A stretch of DNA of 64,000 nucleotides from Nonomuraea ceibae. GTDB lineage: Bacteria > Actinomycetota > Actinomycetes > Streptosporangiales > Streptosporangiaceae. The notes below the pieces were generated by a model, which did no database searches, was not told the origin of the DNA, and was given only the letters and a program-made list of their open reading frames with translations. Below are positions 27,089 through 40,285 of this stretch, piece by piece (the first letter of the stretch is position 1; every line of letters starts with the position of its first letter). The stretch spans positions 1 to 64,000 of the forward strand of contig NZ_JAHKRO010000028.1 in the NCBI RefSeq assembly GCF_019396325.1, written 5' to 3'. The position numbers and the translations under genes are program-made.

Positions 27089-28371
27089 TCATTCACAACG
27101 TCCGGATTCTCGGCGGCGAGCCGGTCGACATCCGCATAGCCGACGGCGTCGTGGCCGAGGTCGGCACCGGCCTGACCGGCGGCGAGGTGATCGACGGGCA
27201 GGGCGCCGTCGCGCTGCCCGGCCTCGTCGACCTGCACACCCACCTGCGCGAGCCGGGCCGCGAGGACGCCGAGACCGTGCTCACCGGCACCCAGTCGGCG
27301 GCCCGCGGCGGCTACACCGCCGTGCACGCGATGGCCAACACCTCGCCCGTCGCCGACACCGCCGGCGTCGTGGAGCAGGTCTGGCGGCTCGGCCGCGAGT
27401 ACGGCCTGTGCGACGTGCACCCGGTCGGCGCCGTCACGGTCGGCCTCGACGGCCGCCAGCTCGCCGAGCTCGGCGCGATGGCCGACTCCGCCGCCCGCGT
27501 CCGCGTCTTCTCCGACGACGGCAAGTGCGTCAGCGACGCCGTGCTCATGCGCCGCGCGCTGGAGTACGTCAAGGCGTTCGACGGCGTCGTGGCCCAGCAC
27601 GCCCAGGAGCCCCGGCTCACCGAGGGCGCCCAGATGAACGAGGGCGTCGTCTCCGGCAGACTCGGCCTGACCGGCTGGCCGGCGGTCGCCGAGGAGGCGA
27701 TCATCGCGCGTGACTGCCTGCTGGCCGCGCACGTCGGCTCCCGCCTGCACGTCTGCCACGTCTCCACCGCCGGCTCGGTCGAGATCCTGCGCTGGGCCAA
27801 GTCCAAGGGCTGGAACATCACCGCCGAGGTGACCCCGCACCACCTGCTGCTGACCGACGACCTCGTCGAGGAGTCGCCGGCCGGCGCCTACAACCCCATC
27901 TACAAGGTCAACCCGCCGCTGCGCACCCGCGCCGACGTCGAGGCGCTGCGCGCGGCGCTGGCCGACGGCACCATCGACGTCGTGGCCACCGACCACGCCC
28001 CCCACCCGGTGGAGGACAAGGAGACCGAGTGGTCGGCCGCCGCCATGGGCATGGTCGGCCTGGAGACGGCGCTCAGCGTGGTGCAGGAGGCCATGATCGA
28101 CACCGGCCTGCTCGACTGGGCGGGCGTCGCCGACCGCATGTCGGCCGCGCCCGCGCGCATCGGCCGCCTGGCGGGCCAGGGCCGCCCGATCGAGCCCGGC
28201 TCACCGGCCAACATCACCCTGTACGACCCGTCCGTCCGCACCGAGGTGGACCCCTCAGCGTTCGCGTCCAAGAGCCGCAACACCCCGTACACGGGCATGA
28301 CCCTGCCCGGCCGGGTCGTGGCGACGTTCCTGAGGGGCAAGCCCACCGTTCTCGAAGGGAAGCTGGCGTGA
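27085..28371 (+). CDS. pyrC: Dihydroorotase
   Basis: Cyclises carbamoyl aspartate to dihydroorotate. This 428-aa long-type enzyme shows the metal motif [25 protein letters not shown] and [12 protein letters not shown]. It is distinct from the allantoinase at the window start but belongs to the same amidohydrolase superfamily. It overlaps pyrB by 4 nt and the GTG of carA by 4 nt. Streptomyces has a small membrane protein gene between pyrC and carA; here it is absent. Confidence 0.97.
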
Positions 28372-29460
28372 CCAACGCGGTTCTCGTCCTGGAAGACGGC
28401 CGAGTCTTCCACGGAACTCCCTACGGCGCCGAAGGCGAGACCTTCGGCGAGATGGTCTTCAACACCGGCATGACCGGCTACCAGGAGACCCTGACCGACC
28501 CCTCCTACCACCGTCAGATCGTCGCGATGACGGCCCCGCACATCGGCAACACCGGCGTCAACGACGAGGACCCCGAGTCGGGCCGCGCCTGGGTCGCCGG
28601 CTACGTGGTGCGCGAGCCGTCCCGGGTGGTCTCCAACTGGCGGGCCACCCGCTCGCTCGGCGACTACCTCAAGGACCAGGGCGTCGTCGGCATCGCCATC
28701 CCCGGCACCCGGGCGCTCACCCGCCACCTGCGCGAGCGCGGCGCCATGCGGGCCGGCATCTTCTCCGCCCCGTCGGAGCCGGTCGAGGAGCTCGTCGAGC
28801 GCGTCCGGCAGTCGCCCCGCATGCAGGGCGCCGACCTGTCCGGCGAGGTCACCACGGCCGAGCCGTACGTGGTGCCGGCCGTCGGCGCGAAGCGGTTCAC
28901 CGTCGCCGCCGTCGACCTGGGCATCAAGGGCATGACGCCGCAGCGGATGGCCGAGCGCGGCTGCGAGGTGCACGTGCTGCCCGCCGGAGCCACGTTCGAG
29001 CAGATCATGGCCGTCGAGCCCGACGGGGTGTTCCTGTCCAACGGGCCGGGCGACCCCGCCACCGTCGACGTCACCGCGCTGCGGCAGGTCCTGGAGGCCC
29101 GGGTGCCGTTCTTCGGCATCTGCTTCGGCAACCAGATCTTCGGCCGCGCCCTGGGCCTTTCCACCTACAAGCTGCGCTACGGCCACCGGGGCGTCAACCA
29201 GCCCGTCCAGGACGTGCGCACCGGCAAGGTGGAGATCTCCGCCCACAACCACGGCTTCGCCGTCGAGGCGCCGCTCGACGGCCCGTTCGACACCCCGTAC
29301 GGGCCGGCCGAGGTCAGCCACGTCAACCTCAACGACCGCTGCGTGGAGGGGCTGCGCCTGCTCGACGGGCGCGCCTTCAGCGTGCAGTACCACCCCGAGG
29401 CCGCCGCCGGGCCGCACGACGCGGCCTACCTGTTCGACGAGTTCTGTGAGGTCATGCGTC

Positions 29461-29474
<14 letters not shown>
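28368..29474 (+). CDS. carA: Carbamoyl-phosphate synthase, small subunit
   Basis: Glutamine amidotransferase subunit that feeds ammonia to CarB. The 368-aa protein has the N-terminal CPS small-chain domain and a class I amidotransferase domain with the nucleophile in FFGICFGNQ and the catalytic His-Glu in VQYHPEA. The GTG start overlaps the pyrC stop codon (GTGA) and gives the expected N-terminus [13 protein letters not shown]. carB overlaps its end by 14 nt. Confidence 0.97.
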
Positions 29475-32748
<3,274 letters not shown>

Positions 32749-32785
32749 CTCCCCCAGGAGGTGAAGCAGACTGGCCGGCACTCCG

Positions 32786-33637
32786 GTGCAGGTGACGGGC
32801 ACGGTGCTGACGACGCGCCGGGTCGACGCCTACCATGCGCTGACCGTGGTGGCGCCCGGCATCGCCGAGCGCTACCGCCCCGGCCACTTCGTCTCCGTCG
32901 CGGCCGGGGGCGCCGGCACGTCCATGGTGACGCGGCGCGCCCTGTCCATCCACGACGTCAAGTCTGATTACGGTGGCACGGTGGAGCTGGTCTTCACCGT
33001 GCGCGGTCCCGGCACGGCGTGGCTGGCCGAGCGGCGCGCCCGCGACACGCTGGACCTGGTCGGCCCGCTGGGCCGGCCGTTCCCGCTGCCGCGCGATCCG
33101 GTGCACTGCGTGCTGGTCGGCGCCGAGTACGGCTCGGCCGTGCTGTTCCCGCTGGCCGACGCTCTGCTGGAGCGCGGCTGCCGGGTCGACTTCGTGCTCG
33201 GCGCGGCCAGCGCGGACCGGGTGTTCGGCGCGATGCGGGCCCGGCGGATGGCCGAGACGACCACGCTGACGACCGAGGACGGCTCGCTCGGCGTGCGCGG
33301 CCGGGTCACCGACGCGCTGCCGTCGGTGATCGCCGACACGCACGCCGACGCCGTCTACGCGTGCGGGCCGATGGAGTCGCTGCGGGCGGTGACCGCGGTG
33401 GCGATGGAGTTCGACATCCCGGTGCAGGTGGCGGTGGAGGAGGCGATGGCGTGCGGCATCGGCGTCTGCATGACGTGCGTGCTGCCGGTCATCGGCGACG
33501 ACGGCGTCACCCGGATGGTCCGGGCGTGTGCGGAGGGGCCGGTGTTCCGGGGGGAACGGGTGCGCTTCGAGGACGTGGGAACGATCCCGTTCGACGCTCT
33601 CGGCGCCCCGGGGGGCGGTGCTCGCCATGCCGGCTGA
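32786..33637 (+). CDS. pyrK: Dihydroorotate dehydrogenase electron-transfer subunit
   Basis: FAD and [2Fe-2S] subunit that passes electrons from PyrD to NAD+. The FAD region is YRPGHFVSVAAG with RRALSIHD, and the C-terminal cluster motif is CGIGVCMTC plus a later Cys (VRACAEG). The GTG at 32786 gives VQVTGTVLTTRRVDAYH, but the strong AGGAGG (32756-32761) is 24 nt away. A CTG codon at 32771, in frame and 9 nt from it, may be the real start and would add LAGTP. It starts 37 nt after carB. Confidence 0.92.
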   Translation: MQVTGTVLTTRRVDAYHALTVVAPGIAERYRPGHFVSVAAGGAGTSMVTRRALSIHDVKSDYGGTVELVFTVRGPGTAWLAERRARDTLDLVGPLGRPFPLPRDPVHCVLVGAEYGSAVLFPLADALLERGCRVDFVLGAASADRVFGAMRARRMAETTTLTTEDGSLGVRGRVTDALPSVIADTHADAVYACGPMESLRAVTAVAMEFDIPVQVAVEEAMACGIGVCMTCVLPVIGDDGVTRMVRACAEGPVFRGERVRFEDVGTIPFDALGAPGGGARHAG

Positions 33638-33648
33638 GGGGTAACGAT

Positions 33649-34626
33649 ATGTCGGTTGATATGCGTACGTTCCTGGCGCATGTGGAGCTGGCGAACCCCG
33701 TCACCACGGCCGCCGGCTGCGCCGCCTCCGGGCGCGAGCTGGCCCAGTTCTTCGACCTGCACCGGCTGGGCGCGCTCACCACGCGCTCGATCACGATGGC
33801 GCCGCGCGCCGGCCGCCCCACGCCCCGGATGGCCGAGACGCCCTCCGGCATGCTCAACGCCGTCGGCCTCCAGGGCCCCGGCATCGACGCCTTCCTCGAA
33901 CGCGAGCTGCCCTGGCTGGCCCAGCGCGGCATCAAGACCATCGTCTCCATCGGCGGCGGCACCGTGGCGGAGTATTCGGAGCTGGCCCGCAGGCTGGCCG
34001 ACGCGCCCGGCGTCACCGCCCTGGAGGTCAACCTGTCGTGCCCCAACATGGAGGACCGGGGCCGCGTCTTCGCCCGCGAGGGCAGCGCCGCCGCCGAGGT
34101 GATCGCCTCGGTCCGGTCCATCATGCGCTACGACGTGCCCGTGGTGGCCAAGCTGGCCCCCGACGTGGCCGACATCGTCGCCGTCGCCCGCGCCAGCGTC
34201 GACGCCGGGGCCGACGCCCTGTCCATGATCAACAACCCGCTGGGCATGGCCATCGACACCGAGACGCTGCGGCCCTCGCTGGCCGCCGTCACCGGCGGGC
34301 TGTCCGGCCCCGCCGTCCTGCCCCTGGCCGTGCGCTGCGTGTGGCAGGTGCACGCCGCCCTGCCCGGCGTCCCCATCGTGGGCGTCGGGGGCGTCATGAC
34401 GGGCCAGGACGCCTTCCAGCTCATCCTGGCGGGCGCCTGCGCCGTGGGCGTCGGCACCGCCCTGTTCCACGACCCGTACGCGTGCCTGCGCATCGAGCGC
34501 GAGCTCGAGGACCTGCTCCGGGCGCGCGGCTTCCAGCGGCTGGCCGACGCCGTCGGCCTGGCCCACCGTCCGCCGGGCAGCGCGCCCCGGCACCTGCTCG
34601 TCGACTCCGAGGAGAGCACGCCTTGA
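33649..34626 (+). CDS. pyrD: Dihydroorotate dehydrogenase, class 1B-type
   Basis: FMN enzyme oxidising dihydroorotate to orotate. The 325-aa TIM barrel carries the class 1 catalytic cysteine in [10 protein letters not shown] and the FMN phosphate loop [11 protein letters not shown]. Pairing with PyrK supports an NAD-linked class 1B enzyme in the cytosol. GAGGGG precedes the ATG. It overlaps pyrF by 4 nt. Confidence 0.95.
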   Translation: MSVDMRTFLAHVELANPVTTAAGCAASGRELAQFFDLHRLGALTTRSITMAPRAGRPTPRMAETPSGMLNAVGLQGPGIDAFLERELPWLAQRGIKTIVSIGGGTVAEYSELARRLADAPGVTALEVNLSCPNMEDRGRVFAREGSAAAEVIASVRSIMRYDVPVVAKLAPDVADIVAVARASVDAGADALSMINNPLGMAIDTETLRPSLAAVTGGLSGPAVLPLAVRCVWQVHAALPGVPIVGVGGVMTGQDAFQLILAGACAVGVGTALFHDPYACLRIERELEDLLRARGFQRLADAVGLAHRPPGSAPRHLLVDSEESTP

Positions 34627-35321
34627 CTCCCGCTCCCATAGCCGTCGCCCTCGACGCCCCCGACCTGGAGACCGCCGCCAGGTGGGCCGGGCTGGTGACC
34701 CCGCACGTCAGCACCGTCAAGGTGGGCCTGGAGCTCTATATGCGCTACGGGCCCGACGTGATCGCCTCCGTGCGCGGGGCCAGCGGGGTGCGGGTCTTCC
34801 TCGACCTCAAGCTCCACGACATCCCCAACACCGTCTCGGGCGCCGCCAGAGCCGTCTCCCGGCTGCGGCCCGCCATCCTCACCGTGCACGCCGCCGGCGG
34901 GCCCGCCATGATCAGGGCCGCCGTCGAGGCCGCCCCCCACACGCAGATCGCCGCCGTCACCGTGCTGACCTCCCTGTCGGAGGACGACCTGGCCCGCATC
35001 GGGCTGGCCGGGCCCGCCGACGACGCCGTCCGCCGCCTGGCCGCGCTCTCCGTCGAGGCCGGCGCCACCGCGCTGGTCTGCTCCCCCCACGAGGTCGCCG
35101 CCGTACGCGCCGAGGTGGGGGAGGGCGTCACGCTCATCACCCCCGGCGTCCGGCCCGCGGGCTCGGCCACCCAGGACCAGGTCCGGGTGGCGACCCCGGA
35201 GCAGGCGCTCGCCGACGGCGCCGACCTCCTGGTCATCGGCCGCCCCATCACCGGCTCCCCGGACCCGGGCGCGGCGGCCGCCGCCATCGCCGCCTCCCTG
35301 CGCCGCTCCGGCCCTTCCTGA
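34623..35321 (+). CDS. pyrF: Orotidine 5'-phosphate decarboxylase
   Basis: Last enzyme of UMP synthesis. The 232-aa protein has the catalytic [13 protein letters not shown] (Asp-Lys-Asp) motif, TVHAAGG and the phosphate loop ITPGVRP. The TTG at 34623 overlaps the pyrD stop codon (TTGA), with GAGGAG about 8 nt upstream; no ATG or GTG fits better. It closes the pyr operon and is followed by a large hairpin. Confidence 0.96.
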   Translation: MTPAPIAVALDAPDLETAARWAGLVTPHVSTVKVGLELYMRYGPDVIASVRGASGVRVFLDLKLHDIPNTVSGAARAVSRLRPAILTVHAAGGPAMIRAAVEAAPHTQIAAVTVLTSLSEDDLARIGLAGPADDAVRRLAALSVEAGATALVCSPHEVAAVRAEVGEGVTLITPGVRPAGSATQDQVRVATPEQALADGADLLVIGRPITGSPDPGAAAAAIAASLRRSGPS

Positions 35322-35324
35322 CAG

Positions 35325-35382
35325 CCGCGGACGCTCCGGGGGCCGGGCGCGTGTCAGTGCCCGGCCCCCGGACCCTCCGCGG
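35325..35382 (+). terminator. Terminator of the pyr operon
   Basis: A perfect 14-bp stem (35335-35348/35359-35372) with a 10-nt loop is extended by a further CCGCGGA/TCCGCGG 7-bp stem after a 3x3 internal loop. It begins 4 nt past the pyrF stop codon. No T-tract. Confidence 0.75.
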
Positions 35383-35457
35383 GACGGCTCGCCAGGCGTC
35401 GCCGTGACGCCCGTGCGAGGGCACGCCGGAGGAAGATCCCGAAAGGTCCCCCACGGG

Positions 35458-35492
35458 TTTCGGACACAGGTCAACCGGGCTTTCGGACACAG
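35458..35492. repeat. Direct repeats TTTCGGACACAG
   Basis: TTTCGGACACAG occurs at 35458-35469 and 35481-35492, 23 bp apart (about two helical turns), each preceded by CGGG. The layout suits two protein sites on one face of the DNA. Confidence 0.7.
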
Positions 35493-35649
35493 TGCGCCCG
35501 CCCTGTCGTGATCATCGTAGCGCCCCCGGGCAGCACCGCGCGCACGGCCGAGAAGCGGGAAGTGAGGGCGATTTGATCAGCAGAAAGTGATTTTACCATC
35601 ACCCAAAGTGATGAAGTCGACTTTGTGGCGAGAGAAACCGCTCTTGACG

Positions 35650-35678
35650 TTGCTTAGGGGGCGATGACCAGCTAGTTT
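35650..35678 (+). promoter_or_regulatory. mihF promoter
   Basis: TTGCTT (35650-35655), a 17-bp spacer and TAGTTT (35673-35678). A TTGACG also lies at 35644-35649 but is too far from a -10. The leader is about 39 nt long. Confidence 0.5.
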
Positions 35679-35723
35679 CCCTTCCCGTCCGAGTACATCG
35701 ACAGAAATTCGAGGTGACCCGGC

Positions 35724-36047
35724 GTGGCTCTTCCTCCCCTGACCCCTGAGCAGCGCGCCGCAGCCCTGGAGAAGGCTGCCAAGGCCCGTAAAGAGCGTGC
35801 CGAGGTCAAGAACCGGCTCAAGCATGGCGCGGTTTCTCTGGCTGAGGTGCTCAAGGATGGGCAGACCGACGACGTCATCGGCAAGATGAAGGTGTCGGCA
35901 CTGTTGGAATCGCTCCCCGGCGTGGGCAAGGTCCGCGCCAAGCAGCTCATGGAGCGGCTCGCCATCGCCGAGTCCCGCCGCGTGCGGGGTCTCGGCGCGA
36001 ACCAGAGGGCCTCCCTCGAGCGCGAGTTCGGTGGCAACGAGAGCTAA
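35724..36047 (+). CDS. mihF: Actinobacterial integration host factor MihF
   Basis: A 107-aa nucleoid protein unique to actinobacteria, unrelated to E. coli IHF. It has a long N-terminal helix rich in Lys/Arg (RAAALEKAAKARKERAEVK) and a helix-two-turn-helix DNA-binding part (LLESLPGVGKVRAKQLMERL). It bends and compacts DNA and is usually essential in mycobacteria. GTG start with GAGGTGA 6 nt upstream. It lies directly before gmk, as in Streptomyces and Mycobacterium. Confidence 0.96.
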   Translation: MALPPLTPEQRAAALEKAAKARKERAEVKNRLKHGAVSLAEVLKDGQTDDVIGKMKVSALLESLPGVGKVRAKQLMERLAIAESRRVRGLGANQRASLEREFGGNES

Positions 36048-36090
36048 TCTCGGTTCCACACGAAAACGCTGGTTCAACGGGGGGTAGGAA

Positions 36091-36759
36091 GTGACCGACA
36101 GGTCCTGGTCCGGCAGTGTAAGGGCCCACGAGGCAGTCGGAGCGGGCGCAAGAGTCGGCGGCTTCCTCCCCTCGCGCGAAAGGCGGCTGACGGTCCTGTC
36201 AGGGCCGTCAGGCGTCGGCAAGTCCACGGTCGTCGCCGAGCTCCGGCGGGCACACCCCGAGGTGTGGCTGTCGGTCTCGGTGACCACCAGAAGCCCCCGG
36301 CCCGGCGAGGTGCACGGGGTGCACTACTTCTTCGTCGACGGCGAGGAGTTCGACCGGCTCGTCGCGGCCGGTGAGCTGCTGGAGTGGGCGGAGTTCGCGG
36401 GCAACCGCTACGGCACGCCGCGCCAGGCCGTGCTCGAAAGGCTGGCGGCGGGCGTGCCCACGCTGCTGGAGATCGACCTGGAGGGCGCCCGGCAGGTGCG
36501 GCGCAGCATGCCGGAGTCGCTGCTGGTCTTCCTGGCCCCGCCCACCTGGGAGGAGCTGGAGAAGCGGCTGCGCGGCCGGGGCACCGAGCCCGAGGACGTC
36601 ATCGCCAGGCGGCTGGCGGCCGGCCGGGTCGAGATGGCGGCCGAGGAGGAGTTCGACCTCACGCTGGTGAACACGGATGTCAAAGACGTGTGCCACCGGC
36701 TGATAGCCTTGATGACCGACCCTCAGGGGGTCATCACAACCACCAAGCGAGAGGTCTGA
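36091..36759 (+). CDS. gmk: Guanylate kinase
   Basis: Converts GMP to GDP with ATP. The P-loop is [12 protein letters not shown], the GMP-binding part has [20 protein letters not shown], and the lid contains [17 protein letters not shown]. Before the P-loop there are about 30 extra N-terminal residues from the GTG start. A shorter start is not well supported by a ribosome site, so the tail may be real, as in some actinobacterial Gmk proteins. Confidence 0.95.
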   Translation: MTDRSWSGSVRAHEAVGAGARVGGFLPSRERRLTVLSGPSGVGKSTVVAELRRAHPEVWLSVSVTTRSPRPGEVHGVHYFFVDGEEFDRLVAAGELLEWAEFAGNRYGTPRQAVLERLAAGVPTLLEIDLEGARQVRRSMPESLLVFLAPPTWEELEKRLRGRGTEPEDVIARRLAAGRVEMAAEEEFDLTLVNTDVKDVCHRLIALMTDPQGVITTTKREV

Positions 36760-36764
36760 CAATC

Positions 36765-37034
36765 GTGGCAGGAGTCGCCCCGGTCGCCGAGGGCATCACC
36801 AACCCTCCGATCGACGCGCTGCTCGACATCGTCGACAGCAAATACTCTCTGGTGATCATGGGCGCCAAGCGGGCCCGCCAGATCAACGCCTACTACTCCC
36901 AGCTCGGCGAGGGCCTGCTGGAGTACGTCGGCCCGCTCGTCGAGACGCACGCCCAGGAGAAGCCGCTGTCCATCGCGCTGCGCGAGGTCTCCGAGGGTCT
37001 GCTCAACGCCGAGCCCATCGAAGGCGCGGCCTGA
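36765..37034 (+). CDS. rpoZ: RNA polymerase omega subunit
   Basis: An 89-aa subunit that helps fold and assemble the beta' subunit. The core [31 protein letters not shown] is shown in two parts around residues 10-40. The GTG start at 36765 follows GAGAGG, 5 nt after gmk. It sits in the conserved mihF-gmk-rpoZ-coaBC cluster. Confidence 0.96.
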   Translation: MAGVAPVAEGITNPPIDALLDIVDSKYSLVIMGAKRARQINAYYSQLGEGLLEYVGPLVETHAQEKPLSIALREVSEGLLNAEPIEGAA

Positions 37035-37041
37035 CCGCTCG

Positions 37042-38226
37042 ATGAAGGTCGTCCTGGGCGTCGCCGGCGGCATCGCCGCGTACAAGGCGTGCGAGCTGCT
37101 GCGCCTGTTCACCGAGTCGGGGCACGAGGTCCGGGTGGTCCCCACCCGTGACGCCCTGCGGTTCGTGGGCGAGCCCACCTGGGCCGCCCTGTCGGGCAAC
37201 CCGGTGACGACCGACGTGTGGGAGAGCGTCCACGAGGTGCCCCACGTGCGCATCGGCCAGGCGGCCGACCTCGTCGTGGTCGCCCCCGCCACGGCCGACC
37301 TGCTCGCCAAGGCCGCCCACGGGCTGGCCGGCGACCTGCTCACCAACACGCTGCTGACCGCGCGCTGCCCGGTGGTGTTCGCGCCCGCGATGCACACCGA
37401 GATGTGGCAGCACCCGGCCACCCGCGCCAACGTCGCCACCCTGCGCGAGCGGGGCGCGATCGTGATCGATCCGGCCGTCGGCCGGCTCACCGGGGCCGAC
37501 ACCGGGCCCGGCCGCCTGCCCGACCCCGCCGAGATCTTCCAGGTGTGCCTGCGCGTGCTGCGCGGCGCGCCGCGCGACCTGGCCGGGCGCAAGGTCGTCG
37601 TCTCCGCCGGCGGCACCCGCGAGGCCCTCGACCCGGTCCGCTTCATCGGCAACCGCTCCTCCGGCCTCCAGGGCTACGCGCTGGCCCGCACCGCCGCCGC
37701 CCGGGGCGCCGAGGTGACCGTGGTGGCCGCCAACGTCGCGCTGCCCGACCCGGCCGGAGCCGCCGTGGTGCGGGTGGAGACCACCGCCGAGCTGCGGGAG
37801 GCCGTCATGGCCGCCGCCGCCTCCGCCGACGTGGTCGTCATGGCCGCCGCCGTCGCCGACTTCCGGCCCGCCGACCGGCAGGACGTGAAGATCAAGAAGA
37901 CCGACGGCGAGCCCGACCCGATCCGGCTGGTGAAGAACCCCGACATCCTGGCCGAGCTGGGCCGCGAGCGCGGCGCGTACCCGAAGGTGATCGTCGGCTT
38001 CGCGGCCGAGACCCACGACGTGCTCGCCAACGGGCAGGCCAAGCTCGCCCGCAAGGGCTGTGACCTGCTGGTCGTCAACCAGGTCGGCGAGCACCTGGCC
38101 TTCGGCACCCCCGACAACGCCGCGACCGTGCTCGTCGCCGGCGGCGACCCCGTCGAGGTGCCCCGGGGGCCCAAGGAGGACGTGGCCGACGCCGTCTGGG
38201 ACGCCGTCGCCGCCCGCCTGTCCTGA
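37042..38226 (+). CDS. coaBC: Bifunctional CoaBC (PPC synthetase/decarboxylase)
   Basis: Two steps of coenzyme A synthesis. The N-terminal CoaC flavoprotein domain (about 1-180) decarboxylates phosphopantothenoylcysteine and shows VAGGIAAYK, VAPATADLLAK and the APAMHTEMW motif. The C-terminal CoaB domain (about 185-394) joins cysteine to phosphopantothenate and shows SAGGTREALDPVRFIGN and AAAVADFRP. The 394-aa length is standard. It begins 7 nt after rpoZ. Confidence 0.96.
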   Translation: MKVVLGVAGGIAAYKACELLRLFTESGHEVRVVPTRDALRFVGEPTWAALSGNPVTTDVWESVHEVPHVRIGQAADLVVVAPATADLLAKAAHGLAGDLLTNTLLTARCPVVFAPAMHTEMWQHPATRANVATLRERGAIVIDPAVGRLTGADTGPGRLPDPAEIFQVCLRVLRGAPRDLAGRKVVVSAGGTREALDPVRFIGNRSSGLQGYALARTAAARGAEVTVVAANVALPDPAGAAVVRVETTAELREAVMAAAASADVVVMAAAVADFRPADRQDVKIKKTDGEPDPIRLVKNPDILAELGRERGAYPKVIVGFAAETHDVLANGQAKLARKGCDLLVVNQVGEHLAFGTPDNAATVLVAGGDPVEVPRGPKEDVADAVWDAVAARLS

Positions 38227-38321
38227 ATCCCGTACGGGCAGCTAACCGCTCGGATGGATTACCTGATCACCTGTTGCGGGATCTCCCTATAGCTACGGAT
38301 ACTGGGCCAAAGGGGGACGGG

Positions 38322-38690
38322 ATGCCAATAAGTGCTGCTGTCAGGGACCGATGCAGGACGGTTCTCGGCCATCGTGGCGCGATCCGCTACGTCTTCCCGG
38401 CGCTGTCCGTCGGGCCGCCGGGGGCCGCCAACTTCCTCGTCGTCGTCACCGACCTGGCCGTCTCGGTGCTCGCCACCCGGATGCTCAGGAGCGACCGCCC
38501 GGTCTCGGTGCACGCCACGTTCCCGCGCAACACGCGGCTCGGGCCCATCCGTCACGGCCCGTCGCCGGTCATCGAGCTCGGCGACATGCTGTTCGAGTTC
38601 GACGACGAGTACGCGGCCGTGGTCGCCGCCGCCGACGCCGAGGTGTTCGCGCCGGAGACGCTGCCGCTCGACCCCCTGCCCCATCTCTGA
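38322..38690 (+). CDS. Conserved hypothetical protein between coaBC and metK
   Basis: A 122-aa soluble protein I cannot assign. It is mixed alpha/beta with a beta-rich middle (FLVVVTDLAVSVLATRML) and an acidic C-terminal part (FEFDDEYAAVVAAADAEVF); no motif or signal peptide is seen. The ATG at 38322 has AGGGGG about 6 nt upstream, better than the TTG at 38274. It lies between two highly conserved housekeeping genes and may be specific to this order. Confidence 0.65.
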   Translation: MPISAAVRDRCRTVLGHRGAIRYVFPALSVGPPGAANFLVVVTDLAVSVLATRMLRSDRPVSVHATFPRNTRLGPIRHGPSPVIELGDMLFEFDDEYAAVVAAADAEVFAPETLPLDPLPHL

Positions 38691-38748
38691 ACGTGCCCCG
38701 ATCGGCCCCGCCCTCCTTCCAGAGTGCCGGATCGCGGGGCGGGTTTCG

Positions 38749-38766
38749 CTACCTGGCGCCAGGTAG
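38749..38766. promoter_or_regulatory. 18-bp perfect palindrome in the metK promoter
   Basis: CTACCTGGCGCCAGGTAG is a perfect 9+9 palindrome ending 3 bp before the metK -10 box, so it occupies the -35 to -10 spacer. It looks like an operator for an unidentified dimeric regulator. Confidence 0.65.
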
Positions 38767-38769
38767 GGC

Positions 38770-38775
38770 TAGACT
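38770..38775 (+). promoter_or_regulatory. metK -10 box
   Basis: TAGACT with a predicted start near 38782, giving a leader of about 67 nt. No SAM riboswitch consensus is recognisable in the leader. Confidence 0.5.
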
Positions 38776-38848
38776 TCGGCGAGGCTCAGGTGTGCCCAGC
38801 ACCCCGAGTCCCCAGCCGTCAGCAGCCGCTGCATGAGGAGCCACTGAG

Positions 38849-40036
<1,188 letters not shown>

Positions 40037-40048
40037 CCTGACGCCGCC

Positions 40049-40080
40049 GATGCCGCGCCCCCAGGAGGGGGTGCGGCATC
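40049..40080 (+). terminator. Terminator of metK
   Basis: GATGCCGCGCCCCC pairs with GGGGGTGCGGCATC (one G-T pair) around an AGGA tetraloop, 12 nt past the stop codon. Only TT follows. The rest of the gap to priA shows nothing clear. Confidence 0.8.
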
Positions 40081-40285
40081 TTCGCGTGTCCCGGGGCGGC
40101 GTCGCCGCGCTTTCAGGACCGGGCGCCTCTCAAGGCCCGGGCGGCGTCCGTACGTGGCTGCTCGGGTGCTCGTGGACGGGGTGTCCTCCGGTGGCGGACC
40201 CCCTTCCGCGGCGTTCCCGGCGGCCGGTGGCGGGAGCGTCCGCGGGCGGGCGTGGGGCGGGGCCCAAGTCTGGTAGACGTAGTGG

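Larger units (their letters stand above)
35322..35723. other. pyrF-mihF intergenic region
   Basis: A 402-bp gap that holds, in order, a large terminator hairpin, a pair of direct repeats 23 bp apart, an AT-rich stretch with a GTGAT/ATCAC inverted repeat (35587-35602) and the mihF promoter. No gene is seen. The AT-rich part is unusual for this genome. Confidence 0.7.

Noticed and set aside
38776-38848. SAM riboswitch upstream of metK
   Set aside because: No SAM-I, SAM-II or SAM-IV consensus found; the leader is short and dominated by the upstream palindrome.
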